A DNA stretch of 64,000 bases from Campylobacter cuniculorum DSM 23162 = LMG 24588 (lineage in GTDB: Bacteria > Campylobacterota > Campylobacteria > Campylobacterales > Campylobacteraceae). Location: contig NZ_CP020867.1 in assembly GCF_002104335.1 (NCBI RefSeq), positions 310,001 through 374,000 on the forward strand, read 5' to 3'. The notes beneath the pieces are model-generated. The model worked only from the letters and a program-made list of their open reading frames with translations, was not told where the DNA came from and ran no database searches. Below are positions 27,311 to 34,861 of the stretch, one piece after another (position 1 is the stretch's first letter; every line of letters starts with the position of its first letter). Made by a program: the position numbers and the translations under genes.

Positions 27311-28077
27311 TTTAATTTCTCCCCGCTTTGACCAAGTCTATAAAGTGCAAAATCGTATTTGATAGGGTCGTTAGAATCAAATTCTTTTAATCTATCAGTC
27401 AATTCCAACACACTTTTAAAATCATAACTCTTACGTTTTATCAAGTTAAGCTTTAGCGAAACTTTGTGTGTATGAGTGTCTAAAGGAATGAGCAGGTCTT
27501 TTGTGTGAATTTTCCTCCAAAGTCCTATATCAAGTGCGTCTTGTCTGACCATCCATCTTAAAAACATATTATAACGTTTCAGTGTGGTTTGAGGTAAATT
27601 TTCAAAGGGTTTTAAAAAGAAAAAATTATAACCATAGCTTTCATAAACATTGATTTGTCTTGCTTTTTTGATAAAAGTTTTAATTGCATTCAGTATGTTT
27701 TTATCTTGTTGATAGGCTTGAGTGAAAAGATTTTCTAAGGAATCTTCTTGTTTTAATCTTCTTAAGGTAATAAAAATTTGGGCAATATCTTTTGAGTTTT
27801 GAAAACGATATTTAAGATTTTTACATTCTTTTTGAATGCATTCTTCATTGAAATCAAGCAAAGAAAAATCAAGTTTTTTTAAAAAATTGAGTATATTTCT
27901 TGCATGACCATAAGAAAATAAAGCACAGAGTAAGGCTATCCATTCTTCTTTGTATTTTTTAGCGATTTGTAAAGGATCGGGGGCATTGAATAGGGCTTGA
28001 GAATTATTTTGCTGACGCACCAAATTTTCAAATTGAGCTTTAAATTCAGCCTTACTCAATAATCTCTTAGCCTCCAT
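27292..28077 (-). CDS. TIGR02757 family protein
   Basis: 261-aa soluble protein that I recognise as the TIGR02757/DUF2400 family from the motif set PDPLQIAKKYKEEWIALLCALFSYGHARNIL, MFLRWMVRQDALDIGLW and LIPLDTHTHKVSLKLNLI. The layout resembles helix-hairpin-helix DNA glycosylase folds, but the function is not established. It is located 13 bases downstream of flgK on the same strand, as in C. jejuni (gene order from memory), and may be transcribed with the flagellar operon. Confidence 0.8.
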   Translation of the reverse strand: MEAKRLLSKAEFKAQFENLVRQQNNSQALFNAPDPLQIAKKYKEEWIALLCALFSYGHARNILNFLKKLDFSLLDFNEECIQKECKNLKYRFQNSKDIAQIFITLRRLKQEDSLENLFTQAYQQDKNILNAIKTFIKKARQINVYESYGYNFFFLKPFENLPQTTLKRYNMFLRWMVRQDALDIGLWRKIHTKDLLIPLDTHTHKVSLKLNLIKRKSYDFKSVLELTDRLKEFDSNDPIKYDFALYRLGQSGEKLNWALKI

Positions 28078-28090
28078 TTCCCATACTTTT

Positions 28091-29917
28091 TTACGATTTT
28101 AAGCCAAGCAAGGTGTCAAGCATTTGATCAACGGTTGTTACAACTTTTGCAGCAGCTCCATAAGAGGCTTGATATTGTATTAAAGCAGCTAGTTCCTCGT
28201 TTGTATTCACTCCACTTTTGGATTGATATTCGCTATAAACAGAATTATAGAGCGTGGTATTGCTTGTATGGACTATTTCATTGTTTTCTCCATCACTTGC
28301 AATTTGTCCCGTAAATTTCCTATAATATTGTTCTAAAGTAAGATTATCAATCGTCCCATCAGCATTGTAAAAATTGACTTTGTCGTATTGAAGTTGTATG
28401 ATTTCATTTGCCATATCATTACCACTATCAACCCCGTTTTTACTCGCTCTTAGTGTGCTAGGATCATTCATTAAAGAGTCTTTAACTGAAATATTTTCTG
28501 CATTATTACCGCTAAAAAATCCGCCTATGCTAAAAGCCCCTGCGAAATTTGTCCCCTTATCTTCAATGGAAACCTTAAAACCTGTTTTTGCATTGATTTG
28601 AAACAATCCGCTTTCAGTGTTTAAATCATAGCTAAAACTTGCATTGATATGGTCATCAACATCGTTTAAAGGGTTGTTATCTTTATTATCATCAGTATTT
28701 GAAGTGATTTGTGCGACAAGATCTTGCATTGTGGTATTGACATCAATGGTAATGGTTTTTCTTACTTGCTCATCACCTTTTTCATCATAAATGACTATAT
28801 CAAAGCTCCCCGGCTGTATGGTCCTGTCATAATTTACCAAAGGTATATCCCCTCTTAAATAGGGTTGATAATCCGAAGTTATAGAACTTTTTGCAGAGCT
28901 TGCATAAATATTATTTGTTTCATTAATCAAAGTCTTTGAAAAAGTATCCAAAGAGTCCATATAACCTTGAATGATACCATCTTTGTATTTGCCTTCAGTT
29001 TTATTGTAATTTCTTCCTCTAAGATCAAGTTGTGCCCCAAGCTGTCCGCCTTTTAATTTAGCTGTAAGATCATGAACTTTTTCATCAGAAGTTTGATGAT
29101 AAATGCTGTAAGATTTGTTTTTATCATCATAATCAAGCTTTAAAGGATGAAAATCCACCCCATCGACTAAGGTAAAACCCTCTATGCTAAGATTATATTG
29201 ATGTCCGGGGTCTGTGATTTTAGTATCTAAGCGATTATTTTGCTGAATTTCATTCTTACTTGCTACACTATCAACGAGCTTAGAAAGAGTGAGCTCTAAC
29301 TCATCTCTTTTATCCCTTAACTCATTAGCGTGGTCGGTAGTTAAGACCTCTTGTCCGTAAATTCTTTTATTGATAAGTGCAATTTCTTCGCCGATTCTAT
29401 TAATCTCTTCCACCGTTGATTTTATATCGTCATTAATTTTTTGTTGAATTTGTTTTAAGGTTGAAAAAGACCCATTAAGGCTTTCAGCAAGAGTTTTAGC
29501 AGAATTAATCAAAGCGATTTTTGTAGAATCTTCATTAGGATTTGAGGCAAAATCATTCCAAGCTTGATTATATTTTTCTAAATTATTTAAAACCCCTGTT
29601 CCTAAAAGATCGGGAAATCTTTGTGCAATCTCCTGTAAAGAATCGCCCATATATTGAGTGTATTCAAGCTGATTTGTAGCATTTTTAAGCTTATAATAAG
29701 AATGCTCGTCATGCAAACGCACTATGCTTTCTACGAATGTTCCCATTCCAACTTCAACGCCATTTGTATTATAATATCCGCCCGTAGTTTGCACCACTCT
29801 TTGACGCGTATAAAAAGTGCTATTAGCATTAGAAATATTATTACCCGTAGTAGCAATTTGAAGCTCACTTGCTTTTAAACCGCTCACTCCTGTATATAAA
29901 GAAGAAAAAATTCCCAT
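28091..29917 (-). CDS. flgK: FlgK, first hook-filament junction protein
   Basis: 608-aa flagellar junction protein. The N-terminus (FSSLYTGVSGLKASELQIAT, then GNNISNANSTFYTRQRV) and C-terminus (SGVNTNEELAALIQYQASYGAAAKVVTTVDQMLDTLLGL) have the coiled rod/hook-type ends of FlgK. The middle is a variable domain. It caps the hook so that the flagellin filament can assemble, and is exported with FlgN as chaperone, encoded just upstream (9 bases). Confidence 0.96.
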   Translation of the reverse strand: MGIFSSLYTGVSGLKASELQIATTGNNISNANSTFYTRQRVVQTTGGYYNTNGVEVGMGTFVESIVRLHDEHSYYKLKNATNQLEYTQYMGDSLQEIAQRFPDLLGTGVLNNLEKYNQAWNDFASNPNEDSTKIALINSAKTLAESLNGSFSTLKQIQQKINDDIKSTVEEINRIGEEIALINKRIYGQEVLTTDHANELRDKRDELELTLSKLVDSVASKNEIQQNNRLDTKITDPGHQYNLSIEGFTLVDGVDFHPLKLDYDDKNKSYSIYHQTSDEKVHDLTAKLKGGQLGAQLDLRGRNYNKTEGKYKDGIIQGYMDSLDTFSKTLINETNNIYASSAKSSITSDYQPYLRGDIPLVNYDRTIQPGSFDIVIYDEKGDEQVRKTITIDVNTTMQDLVAQITSNTDDNKDNNPLNDVDDHINASFSYDLNTESGLFQINAKTGFKVSIEDKGTNFAGAFSIGGFFSGNNAENISVKDSLMNDPSTLRASKNGVDSGNDMANEIIQLQYDKVNFYNADGTIDNLTLEQYYRKFTGQIASDGENNEIVHTSNTTLYNSVYSEYQSKSGVNTNEELAALIQYQASYGAAAKVVTTVDQMLDTLLGLKS

Positions 29918-29926
29918 CTTAAATCC

Positions 29927-30364
29927 TTATACATTAATCTTAAAAATTGACTCTGGAATATCCTTTTTATTTCTATAAGCATTATCTGTTCCATTGCTAT
30001 GAATGTCAAACATTTTATCGATTAAGCCATCGAGAAAATCCTTGACAATAAGCACGAGTTTAGCGTATTCTTTATTTTTAGTGTAAAGAGTCTGTAGATT
30101 TTTTTTAAGAATATCAAGCTTATTTTTATCTTCTTCATCAAGCATTTCGCTTAACCCCTTAGTGGAACTATTGTTTAATTGCACTAAGCTAAGATCAAGC
30201 TTTTTTTTAGCATTTACAAATTCGGTGATGAGTTTGTTTTTCTTTTCAACATTAGGTGCGACACTTTCGTGTTTAGCAATTTTGATATTTTCTAAGTCTT
30301 CTTCAGTCAATGCTATGAGTTTATCTAAGATAGCATTCACCTCATCTAAATGTTCTTTAAGCAT
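29927..30364 (-). CDS. flgN: FlgN-like export chaperone for FlgK/FlgL
   Basis: 145-aa, almost entirely helical, highly charged protein between flgM and flgK. Size, helical heptads (LDEVNAILDKLIALTEEDLENI) and position fit FlgN, the chaperone for the hook-filament junction proteins. Its ribosome site (AAGGAG, 6 bases before the ATG on the minus strand) lies in the 3' arm of a perfect 16-bp hairpin (30365-30400), so translation may be controlled. Confidence 0.8.
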   Translation of the reverse strand: MLKEHLDEVNAILDKLIALTEEDLENIKIAKHESVAPNVEKKNKLITEFVNAKKKLDLSLVQLNNSSTKGLSEMLDEEDKNKLDILKKNLQTLYTKNKEYAKLVLIVKDFLDGLIDKMFDIHSNGTDNAYRNKKDIPESIFKINV

Positions 30365-30400
30365 TTTATCTCCTTTTTAAACTCTTAAAAAGGAGATAAA
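30365..30400 (-). promoter_or_regulatory. Perfect 16-bp hairpin masking the flgN ribosome site
   Basis: Arms 30365-30380 (TTTATCTCCTTTTTAA on plus) and 30385-30400 (TTAAAAAGGAGATAAA) are exact reverse complements with a 4-base loop ACTC. On the coding (minus) strand the second arm contains AAGGAG and ends directly before the flgN ATG. The hairpin begins 3 bases after the flgM stop. There is no T run after it, so it is better explained as a ribosome-site lock than as a terminator. Confidence 0.7.
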
Positions 30401-30403
30401 TTT

Positions 30404-30601
30404 TTAGATTAGAGAATCTGCCATTGCAGAAGCTGTGGCTTTAAGATCAATCTTATAAGTGCCATCTTTAACTTCTTGTGCAATCTTTGAAACTTTATCA
30501 TTCTCCATTTTTTGAGTTTCGTTTATTTTAGTTTCTTTATCAGTTTTATTTGTATTTAATGCTGCATTTGCAACATAACTTTGTTGTATAGAATTTATCA
30601 T
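30404..30601 (-). CDS. flgM: FlgM, anti-sigma28 factor
   Basis: 65-aa protein with the FlgM layout: a disordered polar N-terminal part (NTNKTDKETKINETQKMEND) and a C-terminal sigma-binding helix region VSKIAQEVKDGTYKIDLKAT followed by ASAMADSLI. It holds FliA inactive until exported, so it controls flaA (promoter at 16138-16164). The flgJ-flgM gap (30602-30658) holds CGATTT on the minus strand (plus 30636-30641), a possible sigma28 -10 without a clear -35. Confidence 0.9.
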   Translation of the reverse strand: MINSIQQSYVANAALNTNKTDKETKINETQKMENDKVSKIAQEVKDGTYKIDLKATASAMADSLI

Positions 30602-30658
30602 TATCTGCCTCCTTGATTAAAAGTCTTTATGAACCAAATCGGCTTTTAAGATAAAAAC

Positions 30659-30973
30659 TTAACCTCTTTCTTTCAAAAAATCAAATAATAATTTTGAAAA
30701 ACCTAAACCACCACTTAAAGCTTTACTCATCGTATCATTATACATAGAAGAATAAATCTCATCGCTCGCATCTTTTCCAAAAAGAGAATTTTGATTTTTT
30801 AAAGATATATCCAAAATTTCTTTGATTAAAAAAGCTTCAAAAGCGTCAGTTTGTTCCTTTAAAAGCTCATCTTCTTTCGTTTGAGTTTTAAATTCGCTTT
30901 TATCAATTTTATTTTTTGTAGCATCTAATAAAGCTGTGTTTAAATGATAAGTGCTTAAAAAATTATCCATCAT
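30659..30973 (-). CDS. flgJ: FlgJ N-terminal-type rod-binding protein
   Basis: 104-aa protein corresponding to the N-terminal rod-scaffolding half of FlgJ only; the peptidoglycan hydrolase domain of enteric FlgJ is absent, as is normal for epsilonproteobacteria. Conserved pieces are LLKEQTDAFEAFLIKEILDI and DEIYSSMYNDTMSKALSGGLGFSK. It overlaps flgI by 4 bases and lies upstream of flgM in the same direction. Confidence 0.88.
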   Translation of the reverse strand: MMDNFLSTYHLNTALLDATKNKIDKSEFKTQTKEDELLKEQTDAFEAFLIKEILDISLKNQNSLFGKDASDEIYSSMYNDTMSKALSGGLGFSKLLFDFLKERG

Positions 30974-32016
30974 ATCACCTCTAAATCGGCATTAATCGCC
31001 CCAGCACGTTTTAAATTTTCCATTATAGTAATGATGTCATTAGGTGATGCACCAAGGCGATTGAGCATTCTTGCAACATTAGCCACCGTTGTTTTTGAAT
31101 TTGAAATGCGAAGAGTGTTTGAAGTTGGGTCTATCATACCCCCATCTTTCATATCAATTTCATTTTGTGCTGCTGGATTATCATTATTTGGTTCAATTTT
31201 TATAGTAATATCTTTATGTGTAATGAGCACAGGCTCAACTTCAACATCCACCCCTGCAATCACGGTTCCGGTTCTTTCATCGATAATGACTTTATTTTGC
31301 GGAGTGTAAGCAATGTCTTGCTCTAATACTCTTGCCATAAATTCAACATTTGAAAGCTCTTCAGGTTTATTGAGTTTAATCGTTCTTGAATCAACAGCTC
31401 TTGCAACACTTTCGTCAAAAATAGTATTTAAAACCCTTTCTATATCGTGAGCGGTCTTAAAATCTGCTGTTTTTAAACTCAAGGTTAAATCATTATTTTC
31501 GCTAAAATTCTGTGAAATTTCTCTTTCTACATTAGCCCCGCCCATAATTGTTGCTGCAGTAGTGTGTGTCCCTGCTCCACCGGGTCTTGCCGCTAAACCG
31601 CCGGTTGAAAGTGAGCCTTGTGCTATGGCATAAATCTCACCATCAATTCCTCTTAGAGCTGTAAGCAAAAGAGTTCCTCCTTGCAAGGACTTCGCATCTC
31701 CTAAAGAAGCGACCGTAACATCAAGTTTATCCCCGCTTTTAGCAAAAGCTGGAATGGTAGCTGTAACCATAACAGCAGCAGTGTTTTTGGACTTAATATC
31801 ATCAGGATCGACTTTAATGTTCATTCCTTGTAAAAGGTTGGAAATGGATTGAAGTGTGAATTTAGAGCTTGTCCCATCTCCACTTCCATTAAGTCCCACA
31901 ACCAAACCATAGCCTATGAGCTGATTGTCCCTAACGCCAACTGTATTGACCACTTCTTTGATTTGAATTGCTAAAAGGCTTAAATTCATTAATAAAATCG
32001 TCAATAAAATTCTCAT
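30970..32016 (-). CDS. flgI: FlgI, flagellar P-ring protein
   Basis: 348-aa periplasmic P-ring subunit with a signal peptide (MRILLTILLMNLSLLAI) and the family signatures VVNTVGVRDNQLIGYGLVVG, NGSGDGTSSKFTLQS and VMVTATIPAFAKSGDKLDVTV. It forms the bushing in the peptidoglycan layer. It is the first gene of the flgI-flgJ-flgM-flgN-flgK unit and lies 35 bases from a consensus sigma54 promoter. Confidence 0.97.
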   Translation of the reverse strand: MRILLTILLMNLSLLAIQIKEVVNTVGVRDNQLIGYGLVVGLNGSGDGTSSKFTLQSISNLLQGMNIKVDPDDIKSKNTAAVMVTATIPAFAKSGDKLDVTVASLGDAKSLQGGTLLLTALRGIDGEIYAIAQGSLSTGGLAARPGGAGTHTTAATIMGGANVEREISQNFSENNDLTLSLKTADFKTAHDIERVLNTIFDESVARAVDSRTIKLNKPEELSNVEFMARVLEQDIAYTPQNKVIIDERTGTVIAGVDVEVEPVLITHKDITIKIEPNNDNPAAQNEIDMKDGGMIDPTSNTLRISNSKTTVANVARMLNRLGASPNDIITIMENLKRAGAINADLEVI

Positions 32017-32050
32017 CGCATTTTCCTTAAAAATACTTTAGATTAAAAGA

Positions 32051-32068
32051 AAGCAAAAAACATTCCAA
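32051..32068 (-). promoter_or_regulatory. Sigma54 promoter of the flgI operon
   Basis: On the minus strand the sequence reads TTGGAA-N6-TTGCTT, with the GG and GC elements in correct spacing for sigma54 (RpoN). Transcription would begin about 12 bases further, some 20-25 bases before the flgI start codon. This fits the FlgSR/RpoN control of rod, ring and hook genes in Campylobacter. Confidence 0.85.
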
Positions 32069-32116
32069 CATTGAAGCCCTTGTTTTAATTCAGAGCTTTG
32101 TAAGGTTTTTAATAAA

Positions 32117-32140
32117 ATTTTATCTTATTTTAGATAAAAT
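32117..32140 (+). other. Inverted repeat upstream of the glycan-type genes
   Basis: ATTTTATCT at 32117-32125 and AGATAAAAT at 32132-32140 are exact reverse complements with a 6-base loop. They lie 35 bases before the TTG start of the next gene and between the divergent flgI promoter and that gene. This could be an operator or a weak bidirectional terminator, or chance in AT-rich DNA. Confidence 0.35.
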
Positions 32141-32174
32141 GTTGCAATTTTATATTATATTTTTAAGGTAGGGA

Positions 32175-34079
32175 TTGAAAAAATTAGTCATAGACCTTGA
32201 TGGAACACTTACAATTGATGATAAAAATGTGCCTTATGAAAAGAAAAAAGTCAATCAAGAAGTTTTGGAAAAACTTAAAATTTACAAAAAAATGGGTTTT
32301 AAGATTACCATTTTTACAAGCAGAAATATGAAGACTTATAGAGGTGATATAGAAAAAATTAAGGCTTTAACTCTCCCTAAAATCAAAACTTGGCTCGCAG
32401 AAAACCATATCGTTTATGATGAGCTTATCGTTGGAAAACCTTGGTGTGGTGATGAAGGCTTTTATATTGATGATAAAGCAATTCGCCCTCTTGAATTTAG
32501 CACACTTGATTTTAAAGAAATTACTCAATTGCTTAATACAAAAAAGCAACAAAAAGCTGTTTTAATCACTTCGGCTAAATACTTAAGTGATGAATTTACC
32601 CTTGAGTTTGGTCAAATTGTGCCTTCATTTTTACCCTTAGGCAATAAAAGATTGTATGAGTATCAAGCAAAATTATTTAAAGATTGTAGAATTTTCTTAT
32701 CCTTACCTAAAGATTTTAAAATCAATACTTTTGATTTAAAAAAATTTAAAAATTTAGGTATAAAACCGCTTTTTGTTCCAAATGATTTAAATCTTGGTGA
32801 ATCCATTGTATATTGCATAAATTTGCTTTGTGAAGACGAACTTTATATTATCCATGGAGATTGTTTTTTTAAAGATTTAGAATTAATTCCTAATTCTTTA
32901 GTGCTGGCAAGAGTAAAGGAAAATTATAATTGGGCTTATATGGATAAGGATTTTAAGATAAAAAATTCTGAAGAGCTCGATGAAAATTTAATCTTAGCAG
33001 GAGCTTTTCACATACAAAACACACGCGTTTTAACAAGGACTATTGTTCGAAATGGTTATTCTTTTTTTAAGGGTTTAAAATCTTATTCTAAGATTTTACC
33101 TTTTACAATTTTGAAAAATGATTCTTGGCTTGATTTTGGATTATTAACAAATTATTTCCATTCTAAAAAAGTTATTCAAACTCAAAGGTCTTTTAACACT
33201 CTTACCCATAATAAATGGGGGGGGGGAATGGTCCAAAAGACTTCCTCGTGGCTTAAAAAGATTGAAGCAGAAATTTCTTGGTTTGAATCTTTACCCAAAG
33301 AGCTTTGCATTTTCATACCTCAATTTTTACGAGGACAGGGTTGCTATTTTACTGAATATATCTACAATAATACTCTAGCCGAACTTTTTGTTTTTGGTAA
33401 GCTTCCAAATTATGTTTGGGTAAGAATTTTTTATTCTTTAAAAGATTTTTTGGATAAGCTTCATTCTTTTAAAAATGAGAATCTTGTTTTAAATTTTGAT
33501 TATAAGGCAAAAATTTTACAAAGACTTGAAGAATTCTCTAAACAAAATAACATTGATTTGAATCAAAAATGGCAATTAGGAGATAAAACATTGCCTTCAA
33601 TTTTAGAACTTGTTAAAAAACTTGATAAATATATAAAAAGTCCAAAATGCTACACTCTAATCCACGGAGATTTTTGTTTTTCAAACATTATGTATGATTT
33701 TAGGGCAAATAGTATTAAAACTTTTGACCCTAGAGGTATGGATTTTGATGAAAAAATTTCAAATTTTGGCGATGCAAATTATGACTTAGCAAAATTAGTT
33801 CATAGTGTGTTTGGTTACTATGATTTTATCATTGCTGGATTTTATAATCTAAAAATCAAAGCAAATACAATTCAATTCTCATTTTTTCACCATAATGAAC
33901 TTAAAAATATACAAAAGAGTTTCTTAGAAATTTTTAAACCGGATAAAGAAATTTTCGCTTTAAATATACATTTATTTTTATCAATGCTCCCTTTGCATAA
34001 GGATTGCAAAGAAAGACAAATGGCATTTTTAGCTAATGCCTTAAGGCTCTTTGATGAATTTTTTGAGGAGGAGTTGTGA
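32175..34079 (+). CDS. HAD phosphatase - nucleotidyltransferase-like - APH-kinase-like fusion, phase variable
   Basis: 634-aa protein starting with TTG (GGTAGGG ribosome region). Residues 1-115 are a HAD-like phosphatase (LVIDLDGTLTID; TIFTSRN; GKPWCGDEGFYIDDKAI). Residues about 130-350 look like a sugar-nucleotide transferase-type domain (SWLDFGLLTNY). Residues about 370-630 are an APH/choline-kinase-like domain (CYTLIHGDFCFSNIMYDF, then KTFDPRGMDF, the catalytic and metal-site loops). A tract of 10 G at 33217-33226 is between the second and third domains; at 10 G the frame is open, while 9 or 11 G truncate it before the kinase domain. Such fusions occur in capsule or lipooligosaccharide decoration loci. 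The exact sugar or substituent is unknown. Confidence 0.75.
   Translation: MKKLVIDLDGTLTIDDKNVPYEKKKVNQEVLEKLKIYKKMGFKITIFTSRNMKTYRGDIEKIKALTLPKIKTWLAENHIVYDELIVGKPWCGDEGFYIDDKAIRPLEFSTLDFKEITQLLNTKKQQKAVLITSAKYLSDEFTLEFGQIVPSFLPLGNKRLYEYQAKLFKDCRIFLSLPKDFKINTFDLKKFKNLGIKPLFVPNDLNLGESIVYCINLLCEDELYIIHGDCFFKDLELIPNSLVLARVKENYNWAYMDKDFKIKNSEELDENLILAGAFHIQNTRVLTRTIVRNGYSFFKGLKSYSKILPFTILKNDSWLDFGLLTNYFHSKKVIQTQRSFNTLTHNKWGGGMVQKTSSWLKKIEAEISWFESLPKELCIFIPQFLRGQGCYFTEYIYNNTLAELFVFGKLPNYVWVRIFYSLKDFLDKLHSFKNENLVLNFDYKAKILQRLEEFSKQNNIDLNQKWQLGDKTLPSILELVKKLDKYIKSPKCYTLIHGDFCFSNIMYDFRANSIKTFDPRGMDFDEKISNFGDANYDLAKLVHSVFGYYDFIIAGFYNLKIKANTIQFSFFHHNELKNIQKSFLEIFKPDKEIFALNIHLFLSMLPLHKDCKERQMAFLANALRLFDEFFEEEL
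33217..33226 (+). repeat. Poly-G tract (10 G) inside the HAD/NTase/APH gene
   Basis: Ten consecutive G inside the codons for W-G-G-G. Homopolymeric G tracts of 8-12 are the classic slipped-strand phase-variation sites of Campylobacter. The present length keeps the gene on; 11 G reach a stop within about 13 codons of the tract. Confidence 0.9.
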
Positions 34080-34789
34080 TTATCATCTTCCCTATGGCTG
34101 GACTTTCAAGTCGTTTTGCAAAGGCTGGTTACCATAAACCCAAATATATGCTTGATTTAAATGGCACGAGTGTATTTTCAAAAGCTGTTTTAAGTTTTAA
34201 AAAATATTTTAATCATTTTAAAATCCTTTTCATTTATAGAAATATAGAAAATTCTAAAGAATTTATTAAAAGAGAGTGTGAAAAAATGCAACTTGAATTT
34301 TATGAATGTGTAGAATTAGAAAAGGAAACAAAGGGACAGGCTCACACCGTAATGCTAGGACTCCAAAAAGCAAAGATTAAAGCAGATGAGAGTCTTTTGA
34401 TTTTTAATATCGATACTTTTAGACCTAATTTTTCTTTGCCACCAAATTTGGATATTTTTGATGGATATTTGGAAGTTTTTGAGGGCGAGGGCGAACAATG
34501 GAGTTTTGTTTTGGCTGACAAAAATGGCAGGGTGCTTAGAACAACAGAAAAAGAAAGAATTTCAAATCTTTGTAGTAGCGGGATTTATTATTTTAAAAAA
34601 GCTAAAGATTTTAAAGAAGTATTCTTAGAACTTCAAAGTAAAGATGAAAGAATCAAAGATGAATTTTATATCGCTCCTATGTATAATGTTTTGATTAAAA
34701 AAGGAGCTTTTATAGGCTTTGTAAAGATTAATTTAGATGAAATTATCTTTTGTGGAACCCCTTTAGAATATGAACATTTGATACAATGA
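34076..34789 (+). CDS. Sugar nucleotidyltransferase-like protein
   Basis: 237-aa protein with the nucleotidyltransferase N-terminus MIIIFPMAGLSSRFAKAGYH and KPKYMLDLNG, and a metal-site-like FNIDTFRPN. The start is GTG, overlapping the upstream stop by 3 bases (GTGA), after GAGGAGGAG. It probably activates a sugar or phosphorylated substituent for surface glycan, working with the fusion protein upstream. The substrate cannot be read from the sequence. The gene is in an island inserted between flgI and rsmD, which are close neighbours in C. jejuni as I recall. Confidence 0.72.
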   Translation: MIIIFPMAGLSSRFAKAGYHKPKYMLDLNGTSVFSKAVLSFKKYFNHFKILFIYRNIENSKEFIKRECEKMQLEFYECVELEKETKGQAHTVMLGLQKAKIKADESLLIFNIDTFRPNFSLPPNLDIFDGYLEVFEGEGEQWSFVLADKNGRVLRTTEKERISNLCSSGIYYFKKAKDFKEVFLELQSKDERIKDEFYIAPMYNVLIKKGAFIGFVKINLDEIIFCGTPLEYEHLIQ

Positions 34790-34813
34790 TTTTTTAAGTG
34801 CATTTACCATTCG

Positions 34814-34827
34814 TTTTTTTTTTTTTT
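34814..34827 (+). repeat. Poly-T tract (14 T) in a promoter region
   Basis: Fourteen T in the 72-bp gap before the gene at 34862-36001. The gap is the only place for a promoter of that gene. Length changes would alter the spacing or the curvature upstream of the start, so promoter-level phase variation is possible; this is inference. Confidence 0.7.
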
Positions 34828-34861
34828 GTAAAAATTGCTTTGGAATTTTTAAGGAAAAACG

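Noticed and set aside
30659-30973. flgJ as a truncated gene lacking the muramidase domain
   Set aside because: Single-domain FlgJ is normal in epsilonproteobacteria.
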